Assembly (NCBI RefSeq): GCF_002706795.1
Contig: NZ_CP017705.1
Coordinates: 3,757,501-3,821,500 of the forward strand
Direction of reading: 5' to 3'
Source: Brevibacillus laterosporus DSM 25
GTDB taxonomy: Bacteria > Bacillota > Bacilli > Brevibacillales > Brevibacillaceae
Length of the DNA: 64,000 bases
Positions within the stretch are counted from its first letter, which is position 1. The number at the start of each line of letters is the position of its first letter. This document shows positions 53,170-62,289 of the stretch, one piece after another. The notes under the pieces are model-generated. The model was not told where the DNA came from, did no database searches, and saw only the letters and a list, made by a program, of their open reading frames with translations. The position numbers and the translations under genes are program-made.

Positions 53170-55014
53170 TTACATGATACGTACTTTATATTTTTTCATC
53201 CAGAAGTCTACTTGCGCCAAAAAGGCAAACATTTGGGGAGTACTCATTAATTGACCAAAAAAAGGCATTTCAATTGCCGAAGCATCTGTTTGCAGGAGAG
53301 TACGTAAATAAGGAACATCCAATAGCGTATGAAGAGAAGAACTGCTATCATCTAATACATCGATAAGCCATTGTCTAGTTGCTTGGGCGTATGCAGGATT
53401 ATGAGTTTTAGGATAAGGACTTTTTTTACGATATAACACATCAGCGGGCAAAAACCCTTCTAGTGCTTTGCGTAAAATGCCTTTTTCCCTGCCATCGTGC
53501 ATTTTCATCTCCCAAGGTACATTCCACATGTATTCTACAAGTCTGTGATCGCAAAATGGAACACGTGCTTCTAAACTAGCCATCATACTCATGCGATCCT
53601 TTCGATCAAGTAAAGTATTCATAAACCAAGTATGGTTTAAATAAAACATCTCCCGTCGTTTCTCTTCTAGCCGATCTTCCCCATCCAAGCGAGGAACTTC
53701 AGCTAGTGAATTCCGATAACGCCCTTTTACATATGAATCAGGTTGTAACCAAGCCTTCATTTCATCTGAAAGCCATTTGTACCGTTGATCACTTCTTCTC
53801 GCCCACGGAAAAGTATCTGCAAACAGGGCTTCTTCTTGATGAAACCAAGGATAGCCTCCAAATATTTCGTCAGCACATTCACCAGAAAGCACGACTGTAG
53901 TTTCCTTTTTCATTTCCGCACAAAAGAGATACAGCGAAGCGTCAATATCTGCCATGCCTGGTAAGTCACGGGCATATACAGCAGTTTGGAGGGCTTGCAC
54001 CAACTCGGGGGTGTCAAATTCGATATAGTGGTGCTGGGTTCCTATATAATCACTCACCCGTTTAATCCATTGAGAATCTGAATCAGGCTGATAGGCATGA
54101 GCAGTGAAAAAGTGGTCATTATCTTTGTAATCAATGGAGTAGGTATGAACCATTCCTTTTCCTTGATGATGATAATATCTTGCCGCAATAGCGGTAATGG
54201 CACTGGAGTCAAGCCCTCCTGATAGCAACATCGAGACAGGAACGTCAGCAACGAGTTGACGTTCGATTGCATTTACGACTAAATCCCGTATCGTATCGAC
54301 GGTTGTCTCAAAATTGTCGGGATGTTCATGACTTTTCAAGCTCCAGTATGATTCTGTAGTAAAACCACTCCGAGAGTATACCCCGAAATAGCCGGGACGT
54401 AATTCATGCATTCCCTGGAATACACCGTGTCCAGGTGTGCGAGCGGGTGAAATAAGCAGTACTTCCGCTAAACCTTCCCGATCAACAATAGGCTCAACCT
54501 CCGGGTGTGCAAGAATTGCTTTCATTTCTGAACCGAATAGGAACTGCCCATCTTTTTCAAGATAAAAGAACGGTTTCACGCCCATTCGATCACGCGCAAC
54601 GAATAAGAGCTGCTCTTTTTCATTCCAAATAGCAAATGCAAAAATTCCGTTTAGTCGCTCAAGGCATTTTTCTCCCCATTCTACGTATGCCGTGAGTAGT
54701 ACTTCCGTATCTGAGTGGGAAGAGAATCGGTGACCACGGTTTAGCAATTCTTTGCGTAAATCTTCCGTATTGTACAATTCACCGTTATATACCAGTGTAT
54801 AGCTTAGGTCTCCATAGCGTTTGGTCATTGGCTGAGTTCCGCCCTCAGGATCTACAACAATAAGACGACGATGTCCAAACACAACCCGATCATGGAAGTA
54901 ATACCCCGTACTATCTGGACCTCTGTATTGAAGTGTCTCAGTCATTGCTTCTATGATCTCTTGTTCATCTTTTACATTCCGCATAAAACTAGCCCAGCCT
55001 GCAATTCCACACAT
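53170..55014 (-). CDS. asnO: Asparagine synthetase (glutamine-hydrolysing), AsnO-like
   Basis: 614 residues with the catalytic Cys2 of the glutaminase domain exposed after Met removal (MCGIAGW), so the second of two adjacent ATG codons is chosen. Glutaminase part (2-200): RGPDSTGY, NGELYN, SDTEVLL. Synthetase part: LLSGGLDSSAI PP-loop, SGECADEIFGGYPW. Length matches the AsnB/AsnO of Bacillus, of which AsnO acts in sporulation. AAGGGTGAG lies upstream. Confidence 0.92.
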   Translation of the reverse strand: MCGIAGWASFMRNVKDEQEIIEAMTETLQYRGPDSTGYYFHDRVVFGHRRLIVVDPEGGTQPMTKRYGDLSYTLVYNGELYNTEDLRKELLNRGHRFSSHSDTEVLLTAYVEWGEKCLERLNGIFAFAIWNEKEQLLFVARDRMGVKPFFYLEKDGQFLFGSEMKAILAHPEVEPIVDREGLAEVLLISPARTPGHGVFQGMHELRPGYFGVYSRSGFTTESYWSLKSHEHPDNFETTVDTIRDLVVNAIERQLVADVPVSMLLSGGLDSSAITAIAARYYHHQGKGMVHTYSIDYKDNDHFFTAHAYQPDSDSQWIKRVSDYIGTQHHYIEFDTPELVQALQTAVYARDLPGMADIDASLYLFCAEMKKETTVVLSGECADEIFGGYPWFHQEEALFADTFPWARRSDQRYKWLSDEMKAWLQPDSYVKGRYRNSLAEVPRLDGEDRLEEKRREMFYLNHTWFMNTLLDRKDRMSMMASLEARVPFCDHRLVEYMWNVPWEMKMHDGREKGILRKALEGFLPADVLYRKKSPYPKTHNPAYAQATRQWLIDVLDDSSSSLHTLLDVPYLRTLLQTDASAIEMPFFGQLMSTPQMFAFLAQVDFWMKKYKVRIM

Positions 55015-55228
55015 CATTTCTCACCCTTTCTCTTCTGTACTTTTCTATTCAAACGATACTAAGCAAAACGGGTCATCTAGGCTCATCGTATGCAATATAG
55101 GCTAACATGGTACCCTGTCCCTTTTTTAAAACAAACGATAAAAAAGTTCTTTTTCCTTTACAATGCCTGAGCTTTGATGCGAATATGAAATATACATACA
55201 TTTTATCCTTATTTTGGAGGTGCGGTTT

Positions 55229-57424
55229 GTGCGAGAGGTCATCTCGTGGTCAGAAACAGACGGATTTGTCTCTTTTGTTCAAAATTGTCCAGATGGAGTC
55301 TTAATCTTTTCTGCAGAAGGGAATATATTGTATGCCAACCAGTCCTGGTATCACCTAGCAGGCAATTGTTTTACTGACGAATTTGAAGTAGATATTGATG
55401 CTTATCTACTCCGATTCAGGCAAGGGTTAGTAAAAATAGAGCCAAGTGTCATACAACCATTGAGTACCAGTCATGAGCCCTACATTGTTCAAATTCCTCA
55501 TAAAAAAGGATGGATGATGGACATTTCATTTACACTTTTTCCAATTAATTGGTATAAAGGAAAAGCCGCTGTAGGGGCCCTTGTACGAGATGTGACAGAG
55601 CAGAAGCAAAGACAGAGGAAGCTTGAGGAAGTGGAACAGAGCCTTGATACCTTCATCAAGTACACACGCGATGCCATATTTTTTATTTCTCCGGATTTTA
55701 AAGTATTACGTATGAGCAATTCATTTCAGATCATGACTGGATATTCTCCTCAGGAACTTTATGACAACCCCAGAATCCTACTTCCTGACGATGTTGCATT
55801 ACAAGAACAACAGCAACATTTCGATTATGTCATGAAAACGGGGAAGCCCGTATTATTTTATACGAAACGACGTCACAAGAAGGGCAATCTTCTTGAGATT
55901 TGCATGACTTATAAACCTGTTTGTAATAAAGATGCTTGTGTTATAGGTGTAGTAGCGGTGATGCGTAATATTACCGAGCGTGTTCAGGTTGAGACTGAAT
56001 TACGAGATGCCAAAGAACTGTTGGAATCTTTTGTTAACAGTGCTTCTGATTGCATCGTGCTTATTGATTTAGAGTGGAATATTTTAATGGTAAATCCTGC
56101 TTGTGAACAAATGTATGGGTACAGTTATGAAGAATTGATTATGCATCAAGAAAATCTACTAAAGCCAGTCATTTTGAAAGGGATTATTGGTAACACACAA
56201 AAGGCTATGGACGGAAAGATGGTTTTGGAGGAGGAAAATCAATTCACTCATCGGAATGGACATATTGTTCACACCCTATCATCTTATATTCCGATTAGAA
56301 ATCATGAAGGAAAGATTTTGGCAGTAGCTTTGATTACGAGAGATGTGACGGAACAAAGGAGAATTGCGCAAGCACTAGGTGACAGTGAGGCTAAATATCG
56401 ACTGATTTCTGAAAATATGACTGATCTTATTGCCATTTTGGATCGGAGTGGACGCTATATTTATGTGTCTCCTTCGTTTCAGACAATTTTAGGCTATACG
56501 CCAGAAAGCTTATTGGGAATGGATTATCGTAAGTGGGTACATACAGATGACAGAGAGTTTTTGAAGCAGGGGCGTAAGAGATTAATCGCTGAAGGTACCG
56601 TTACGCAAGTGGAGCTTCGCTATCAGTGTGCTTCAGGTGAGTGGATGTATTTGGAGGCTAATGGAACTCCAGTATTCAATGGAAAACAAAATTTAGAGCA
56701 CTTTGTTTTTGTAGCTCGAAATATTACCGATCGTAAACAAGCGGAGGTCTTATTACGTAATTCGGATAAGCTATCGCTCATTGGGGAGATGGCAGCAGGG
56801 GTTGCCCATGAAATTCGTAATCCGCTAACCGCATTGCGAGGCTTTATTCAATTGTTACAAGATCAAACAAATGAGCATAATTTTTATTTTGAGGTCATGA
56901 TATCTGAATTAGATCGAATCAATTTTATTGTAAGTGAATTATTAGTACTAGCGAAGCCACAGGTTCAACATGTGAAGCAAAAAAATGTAGTAGATCTCGT
57001 CCGTAATGTGATGACGTTATTAGAGAGCCAAGCATTGATGCATAATGTGCTTTTTCAACTCGATGTTGAAGAGCAGCCCATATTGATTACTTGTGAAGAA
57101 AATCAGATGAAACAAGTCTTTATCAATATCATGAAGAATGCCATGGAAGCAATGCCTAATGGTGGAATGATCCATATAACTGTAAAACAAGAAGGGCTGA
57201 TGGTTGATATTTGTTTTCGTGATGAAGGATGCGGTATACCGGAAGATCGTGTTAGTAAACTTGGAGAGCCTTTTTATACTACAAAAGATAAAGGAACAGG
57301 GCTGGGCCTCATGGTTAGTAAAAAAATCATCCGAGATCATCAGGGTTCCATACTCATTGATAGTGTGATAAATCAAGGAACAACTGTGCATGTGAATGTA
57401 CCTCTCTCTAGTCTGAAACAATAA
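55229..57424 (+). CDS. Multi-PAS sensor histidine kinase
   Basis: 731 residues from a GTG at 55229 (GGAGGTG six bases upstream). No membrane segment. Four PAS-type domains with C-terminal PAC segments, near 10-105, 125-240, 250-365 and 380-490, then HisKA with H527 in GVAHEIRNPLTALRG, and an HATPase with N-box NIMKNAMEAMPNG, DEGCGIPED and GTGLGLMVS. Architecture is like the sporulation kinases KinA/KinE or the ResE group. No response regulator adjoins it, which fits a phosphorelay kinase. Confidence 0.9.
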   Translation: MREVISWSETDGFVSFVQNCPDGVLIFSAEGNILYANQSWYHLAGNCFTDEFEVDIDAYLLRFRQGLVKIEPSVIQPLSTSHEPYIVQIPHKKGWMMDISFTLFPINWYKGKAAVGALVRDVTEQKQRQRKLEEVEQSLDTFIKYTRDAIFFISPDFKVLRMSNSFQIMTGYSPQELYDNPRILLPDDVALQEQQQHFDYVMKTGKPVLFYTKRRHKKGNLLEICMTYKPVCNKDACVIGVVAVMRNITERVQVETELRDAKELLESFVNSASDCIVLIDLEWNILMVNPACEQMYGYSYEELIMHQENLLKPVILKGIIGNTQKAMDGKMVLEEENQFTHRNGHIVHTLSSYIPIRNHEGKILAVALITRDVTEQRRIAQALGDSEAKYRLISENMTDLIAILDRSGRYIYVSPSFQTILGYTPESLLGMDYRKWVHTDDREFLKQGRKRLIAEGTVTQVELRYQCASGEWMYLEANGTPVFNGKQNLEHFVFVARNITDRKQAEVLLRNSDKLSLIGEMAAGVAHEIRNPLTALRGFIQLLQDQTNEHNFYFEVMISELDRINFIVSELLVLAKPQVQHVKQKNVVDLVRNVMTLLESQALMHNVLFQLDVEEQPILITCEENQMKQVFINIMKNAMEAMPNGGMIHITVKQEGLMVDICFRDEGCGIPEDRVSKLGEPFYTTKDKGTGLGLMVSKKIIRDHQGSILIDSVINQGTTVHVNVPLSSLKQ

Positions 57425-57475
57425 TAAATAAAAATAACAAAGTAGCAACGAGAAACAGTCATAGGAGGTGACAAA

Positions 57476-58321
57476 TTGCACATCGGTTGTCATGTAAGTG
57501 TACGCCAGGGGTATACAGAGGCCTCGCGGATAGCGAAACGCTTGGGAGGGTCTTGCTATCAGTATTTTCCTAAAAACCCGCGCAGTTTACAGGTCAAATC
57601 GTTTTCGATACAGGATGCGCATAAATGTCGTGATTTTTGTGAAGAAAACGGAATGATTTCCATTGCTCATACACCATATCCAACTAATCTGTGTATAGAG
57701 GGGAAGGGGGAACATGCGGCAATGGTTGCCTCCGTACGCAATGATTTGGAGATTGCGGATGCCTGTGGATCTATTGGAGTTGTCGTTCATTTTGGGCAAT
57801 ATAAAGGAAATCACTCAGATCCGTTATATGGCTATCAATTGATGATCCATTCTCTAAATGAAATTTTAGAGGGGTGGACAGGCAATGCGCTCATTTTACT
57901 TGAAAATAATGCTGGTCAGGGAAATAAGATGGGTTTGACATTAGAAGAGCTTGTTCAAGTACGTGCACTGATCAACAGACCAGAACTGGTCGGGTTTTGT
58001 TTAGATACCTGCCATGCCTTTGCAAGTGGGTTATGGACAGGAGAAAATTGGATAGATGTGCAGAAACGAGGCGAGGAATTAGGGTATTTTACTCATTTAA
58101 AAGCGGTTCATCTCAATGATTCTCGTTATCCTACAGGCTCCTATCGTGATCGTCATGCTGATATTGGATGGGGAGAGATCGGAGTAGAAAGACTGGGTGA
58201 ATTGATTAGAAGTATGGTTATTCGTGAGGTTCCCCTATTTTTAGAAACGCCTGGAGAACGACCTGGTGGTCATAAGGCAGAAATCGCTTTTGTCAAACAA
58301 TTGTTTGGAAGTCCACAGTAG
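57476..58321 (+). CDS. nfo: Deoxyribonuclease IV (endonuclease IV)
   Basis: 281 residues from a TTG after AGGAGGTGACAAA. TIM-barrel AP endonuclease with zinc ligands visible in IGCHVSV, VVHFGQYKG, LLENNAGQG, CLDTCHAFASG, HLNDSRYPTGSYRDRHADIG and LETPGERP, read in short pieces. It cleaves abasic sites and is active in spore DNA repair in B. subtilis. Confidence 0.93.
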   Translation: MHIGCHVSVRQGYTEASRIAKRLGGSCYQYFPKNPRSLQVKSFSIQDAHKCRDFCEENGMISIAHTPYPTNLCIEGKGEHAAMVASVRNDLEIADACGSIGVVVHFGQYKGNHSDPLYGYQLMIHSLNEILEGWTGNALILLENNAGQGNKMGLTLEELVQVRALINRPELVGFCLDTCHAFASGLWTGENWIDVQKRGEELGYFTHLKAVHLNDSRYPTGSYRDRHADIGWGEIGVERLGELIRSMVIREVPLFLETPGERPGGHKAEIAFVKQLFGSPQ

Positions 58322-58379
58322 GATATGATTAGAGTGACCGTACTTCAGAGCGGGCAATTTACTAGACAGAGGAGATACT

Positions 58380-58799
58380 ATGACACGTACAATTAAAGTA
58401 ACCATTCACAACTTTGATAAAATCAAAGAAAATCTAGCGGAGAGTAATGAACTAAAGCTTTATGAAGAAGCAAACGGCAAAGTCCTAGAAGCTGAGATTG
58501 AAACAGATGGCTATGCTATTGTAGATATTACAGAAGAAGATTACATTGAATTAGCACCTGATGAGTATGAGCTGATGATTATGGAATGGAAAGTGGCTGG
58601 TAAAATAGACGAGCTGATTTTAGAAACGATGTCAGACCCTAATGACGATAAGGCAATGTTGTATCGCGGTGTTGATCCTATTGGAACTGTGAAAGTAGAG
58701 CCAGTTTCCTTACCGAAAAAGCTGGTAGAGCAATTAGCAAAAGCTTGGTTTTCAACACCAAAGCCAGCTGTAGAACCAAAAATAAACGAAAAAGAGTAA
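58380..58799 (+). CDS. Acidic protein of unknown function
   Basis: 139 residues, acidic, beta-rich N-terminus (TRTIKVTIHNFDKIKENL) and a Lys/Pro-rich tail. GGAGATACT precedes the ATG. It follows nfo by 58 bases and may share its transcript. Not recognised. Confidence 0.65.
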   Translation: MTRTIKVTIHNFDKIKENLAESNELKLYEEANGKVLEAEIETDGYAIVDITEEDYIELAPDEYELMIMEWKVAGKIDELILETMSDPNDDKAMLYRGVDPIGTVKVEPVSLPKKLVEQLAKAWFSTPKPAVEPKINEKE

Positions 58800-58904
58800 A
58801 GAGAGTATTAAATTAGAGGTGCTTTGTTAAAGCGCCGGATCTAAAAGAGGCGGGGAAAAAATCTTCCTTTTTTCCTCATGGAAAGTAGCTTTTTGTTGTC
58901 AAAA

Positions 58905-58940
58905 ATAGAAGGGCACCTACTGTGTTAGGTGCCCTTCTAT
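58905..58940. terminator. Intrinsic terminator between convergent genes
   Basis: ATAGAAGGGCACCTA and TAGGTGCCCTTCTAT form a 15-base perfect stem. Confidence 0.88.
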
Positions 58941-58944
58941 TTTC

Positions 58945-60657
58945 TTACATTTCTTCAGGAGTTTCCAATCCTAATAGACGAAGTCCTTCTTTTAGTACAA
59001 CAATGACTGCTGCAACCAATTGCAGGCGAGCTTGTTTTACTTGTTCATCTTCTGCAACAATACGGACATGTGCGTAGAACTTATTGAAGGTTTGTGCCAG
59101 ATCAATCACGTATTTTCCAATCTGAGAAGGATCGAATTGATCACGAGCTTTCTCTAGAATAACAGGGAACTGAATGAGAGTAGTAACGACCGCCCACGTT
59201 TCTGGACCCTCTAGAGCTTGATCTACTACTGTGACTGCTCCTGGATGGTAGCCACCTTTTTTCAATAGAGAGCAAGCACGGGCATGTGTATATTGTACGT
59301 AAGGCCCTGTTTCTCCTTCAAAAGTAAGCATTTCTTCCCATGAAAAGTTGACATCATTTAAACGATAATTTTTCAAATCATGGAAGATAACGGCACCTAC
59401 ACCGACTTGGCGAGCGACCTGTTCTTTATTTGGAAGAGATGGATTTTTCTCTTGGATAACTTTGAGTACATCAGTGATTGCTTGAGACAATACTTCTTCT
59501 AACAGAACAACTTGCCCTTTACGAGTGGACATTTTTTTACCATCTTTTAACATCATGCCGAATGGAATATGATGCATGTTATTGGCCCAGTCATAACCCA
59601 TTTTTAATAAGACCTTAAATAATTGTTGGAAATGCAGGCGTTGTTCTCCACCAACTACATATAATGCTTTTCCGAAATCATAGTGTTCATGACGATAAAA
59701 AGCGGCAGCTAGGTCGCGCGTCGCGTATAAGGTAGCGCCATCGCGTTTTTTAATCAAGCAAGGAGGCATGTCGTACTCATCTAAGGATACAACCATTGCG
59801 CCATCCGATTCTGTTAATAATCCTTTTTCCTCCAACAAATCTACAACGCGATCCATTTGATTGTTGTAAAATGCTTCTCCATTAAAGGAGTCAAAGGAAA
59901 CACCCATCAATTCATAGATTTTCTTAAATTCTTTTAGAGATTCATCGCGGAACCATTGCCATAATTGCTGGGCTTCCTCATCGCCATCTTCTAATTTTTT
60001 GAACCATTCGCGACCTTGGTCTTCAAGTGTTGGATCATTTTCTACTTGTTCATGGAAGTGAACATATAGCTTCAGCAATTCCTTAATAGGCTCGGCTTTT
60101 ACTTTATCCTCGTCGCCCCATTTTTTATAGGCAACGATTAGTTTACCAAATTGTGTACCCCAATCTCCTAAGTGATTGATTCGAACTGGCTGATAACCAT
60201 GCTTTTCCATGATGTTTGCAAGTGCATTCCCGATAACGGTTGAGCGTAAATGTCCCATTGAGAATGGTTTCGCAATGTTTGGAGAAGATAAGTCGATTGG
60301 TACCTTTTTACCAGCACCAACATCAGTAGTACCATAAGCAGAACCCTGCTCTAGAATGGTTTCAATACAAGTGGTAATAACACTGGTTTGATTATAAAAC
60401 AGATTGATATATGCATTTGCCACTTGTACTTCTTGTAAGAAAGGCAAGGAAATCTTAGAAGCTAACTCTGTTGCGATCATTGGTGGTGCCTTTCGCAAAG
60501 CTTTCGCTAATTGGAAGCAAGGGAAGGCTAAATCACCCATCTGTGGGTTAGGAGGAGTTTCGAGTATGCCTAGGATACGTTCGCAGGAAAAATCCTCTAC
60601 GCCCATGTCAGTTAGAGCAGTGGAGATTTGTTCGGCAACAAGCTGTTTGTAATTCAT
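58945..60657 (-). CDS. argS: Arginyl-tRNA synthetase
   Basis: 570 residues from the ATG at 60657 (AAAGGATGAAATAAAC upstream); an upstream ATG at 60768 would add 37 unrelated residues. Class I synthetase with the HIGH motif in SSPNIAKPFSMGHLR, an Add-1 domain at the N-terminus, KMSTRKG as KMSKS equivalent, and the anticodon-binding domain ending in LGLETPEEM. Controlled by a T-box leader. Confidence 0.94.
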   Translation of the reverse strand: MNYKQLVAEQISTALTDMGVEDFSCERILGILETPPNPQMGDLAFPCFQLAKALRKAPPMIATELASKISLPFLQEVQVANAYINLFYNQTSVITTCIETILEQGSAYGTTDVGAGKKVPIDLSSPNIAKPFSMGHLRSTVIGNALANIMEKHGYQPVRINHLGDWGTQFGKLIVAYKKWGDEDKVKAEPIKELLKLYVHFHEQVENDPTLEDQGREWFKKLEDGDEEAQQLWQWFRDESLKEFKKIYELMGVSFDSFNGEAFYNNQMDRVVDLLEEKGLLTESDGAMVVSLDEYDMPPCLIKKRDGATLYATRDLAAAFYRHEHYDFGKALYVVGGEQRLHFQQLFKVLLKMGYDWANNMHHIPFGMMLKDGKKMSTRKGQVVLLEEVLSQAITDVLKVIQEKNPSLPNKEQVARQVGVGAVIFHDLKNYRLNDVNFSWEEMLTFEGETGPYVQYTHARACSLLKKGGYHPGAVTVVDQALEGPETWAVVTTLIQFPVILEKARDQFDPSQIGKYVIDLAQTFNKFYAHVRIVAEDEQVKQARLQLVAAVIVVLKEGLRLLGLETPEEM

Positions 60658-60822
60658 GTTTATTTCATCCTTTCTTTTAATCGATCGACACAAACTTTCA
60701 GGGAATATCTGATCATTCCGTGAAAAGTGGGATACAAATATAAATATAACCATAGGGTATACAAGCATAGATCGTTTTGATTAGAAGGAGCATACGATGG
60801 TACAAAGTAACAACAGCAAAAA

Positions 60823-61141
60823 ACCTCCCGTCTCTTTTGGATAGATACCATCACAAATCAATCCGTAAAGAGACGAGAGGTTATTTTTAGCATACTCCCG
60901 CGGTGCCACTCTTCTTGTTTTTTTCAATTAGACCAATCATTGATCTTAATTGAATAAAACCTGCTTGATAGCTGTAACGGGCAAACCCGGCGAACTCTAT
61001 ACATTGTCTATAGACAAGATTCAAGCCGCGTCTCCGAGGTGCGCTTCATCATGGCCGTTCTATCAGGCTTCCACCAATCCTGACTCGCTAGTAGCACGGA
61101 ACCATCATTACTTTCCTCATCATCGAATACATGGTTATATA
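60823..61141 (-). promoter_or_regulatory. T-box riboswitch of argS
   Basis: The T-box core AAGAGTGGCACCGCGG is read on the minus strand (60913-60898). The terminator stem is CTCTCGTCTCTTT paired with AAAGAGACGGGAG, followed by a T-run (60823-60882). Stem I features include GCGAGTCAGGATTGGTGGAA with a GAAGCGCACC specifier region where CGC (arginine) followed by A is read at 61043-61041. The UGGC of the T-box pairs with the GCCA end of tRNA-Arg. Uncharged tRNA-Arg would let transcription continue. Confidence 0.88.
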
Positions 61142-61147
61142 GCGTCT

Positions 61148-61176
61148 AGTATACCCAACAAAAGGCATTCTAGCAA
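61148..61176 (-). promoter_or_regulatory. Promoter of the argS T-box transcript
   Basis: On the minus strand TTGCTA, 17 bases, TATACT. It lies just upstream of the leader stem I. Confidence 0.6.
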
Positions 61177-61182
61177 GGTTTA

Positions 61183-61337
61183 TCACTGTCTCTTTTTTTG
61201 CTGATCCCATTGTTTAAAAAAATAGGTGGTTAGAGCTTCTTTATCAGTGGCAGACTCAAACTGCTGTTTGTAATCTTTATGTGGGTCAATGAGGCTTGAA
61301 ACACAGATGTATGTAAACATGCTTGATTATTTTCCAT
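61183..61337 (-). CDS. Doubtful small ORF(s) upstream of the argS leader
   Basis: Two overlapping frames. One starts at 61337 with a good GGAGGGA site and gives 35 residues (MENNQACLHTS...). The other starts at 61320 without a site and gives 45 residues with a protein-like C-terminus (DPHKDYKQQFESATDKE). A frameshifted single gene is one explanation; neither is convincing. Confidence 0.25.
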
Positions 61338-61418
61338 GTAAATCCCTCCATCTTTCCCCTTTATCCTAGCAGAGGACAAGTATCTCTACAAGCGAGGAAA
61401 TGTAAGGAAAAGAGAGCA

Positions 61419-61444
61419 AAGGGGCATGTGCCTGCCCCTTTTCC
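61419..61444. terminator. Intrinsic terminator
   Basis: AAGGGGCA and TGCCCCTT stem followed by TT on the plus strand; the rest of 61338-61592 shows nothing clear. Confidence 0.55.
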
Positions 61445-61592
61445 TCTAGGTATATTGGTGAAGTGTGCAAACCTGATTTGATTTTCTGGTGGCTTTGTTG
61501 TTGTATCTAATAAATTAGGATCATGTAGAGTTGCGTGTAGATAAAGAAGAGCATAACTGTATTCAGGTTTGTCGGTGAAATAACCTACTATA

Positions 61593-61691
61593 TTAGCAGC
61601 AGCCGCAAGAAATGATGACCAGTAGGATGAACAGCACTAAAATGAAGCTGAAGTTATCACCGAAGAAATTTCCGCTATAGGATGTGCTCAT
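61593..61691 (-). CDS. YjcZ-family microprotein 1
   Basis: 32 residues: MSTSYSGNFFGDN, a hydrophobic helix FSFILVLFILLVII, and SCGCC. This is the layout of the tiny YjcZ-type sporulation membrane proteins. AAGGAGGAATTC lies upstream of the ATG. Function unknown; made in sporulation in relatives. Confidence 0.78.
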   Translation of the reverse strand: MSTSYSGNFFGDNFSFILVLFILLVIISCGCC

Positions 61692-61743
61692 GAAAGAATT
61701 CCTCCTTAAAGGTTATATGTTTGAAGGTGTCGCTTCACTGCTG

Positions 61744-61787
61744 CTAGTTATCGAAGCAGCCGCAGCTAGTTATCGAAGCAGCCGCAG
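61744..61787. repeat. 22-base tandem duplication at the end of microprotein 2
   Basis: CTAGTTATCGAAGCAGCCGCAG occurs twice in direct succession (61744-61765, 61766-61787). Each copy carries the TAG stop and the last codons of the gene. Confidence 0.9.
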
Positions 61788-61870
61788 CTTATGATTACCA
61801 GCAGAATGAACAACACTAGAATGAAGCAAAAACTTCCGCCTCCCCAGTTACCGCAAAACGATGTACTCAT
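61766..61870 (-). CDS. YjcZ-family microprotein 2
   Basis: 34 residues: MSTSFCGNWGGG, the same helix SFCFILVLFILLVIIS, and CGCFDN. AAGGAGGAATTGCC precedes the ATG. A paralogue of microprotein 1, 74 bases upstream of it, with more cysteine. Its stop lies at the edge of a 22-base tandem duplication. Confidence 0.78.
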   Translation of the reverse strand: MSTSFCGNWGGGSFCFILVLFILLVIISCGCFDN

Positions 61871-61999
61871 CTGGCAATTCCTCCTTCGCTTTGTTATTCT
61901 ACAGTCTATACATATCTGTCTATCTGGTGTGGGCTTACGCCTATAGGAAGTAAAATTGGGCAGAAGGCTACAAACTAAGAAAGATTGTCAGATATCCAT

Positions 62000-62028
62000 T
62001 GACGTCGTAATAACTGAATGTTAAGATA
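62000..62028 (+). promoter_or_regulatory. Promoter of the metH leader
   Basis: TTGACG (62000-62005), a 17-base spacer, TAAGAT (62023-62028), about 55 bases upstream of the riboswitch. Confidence 0.6.
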
Positions 62029-62083
62029 CCTGTATTCAAAACACGAACAAAACGATCTATAGACATTTAACTAAATATGATTT

Positions 62084-62250
62084 CTCTTATCTAGAGAGGC
62101 GGAGGGACTGGCCCAGAGATGCCTCGGCAACCGATAAATCAGGTGCCAATTCCAGCAGGGCTGTATGCCTTGAAAGATAAGAGGGGATGAGTTCCTAATA
62201 GCGAACATTAGTAATCCTCTTCTTGCTTTCAGGCAGGAAGAGGATTTTTT
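62084..62250 (+). promoter_or_regulatory. SAM-I (S-box) riboswitch with terminator
   Basis: P1 is CTCTTATC paired with GATAAGAG (62176-62183). The core contains AGAGGCGGAGGGACTGGCCC and GATGCCTCGGCAACC, the S-box hallmark. The expression platform is a terminator (AATCCTCTTCTTGC, GCAGGAAGAGGATT, T-run; 62213-62250). High SAM should stop transcription before metH. Confidence 0.95.
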
Positions 62251-62289
62251 ATTTGCCAAGTCTAAGGGAGATTACGGAGGGTATGGGGG

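Noticed and set aside
61445-61592. Protein-like translation on the minus strand (YSYALLYLHATLHDP) following microprotein 1
   Set aside because: No start codon with a ribosome binding site; continues from another frame of the microprotein. Could be a gene remnant but not supportable.
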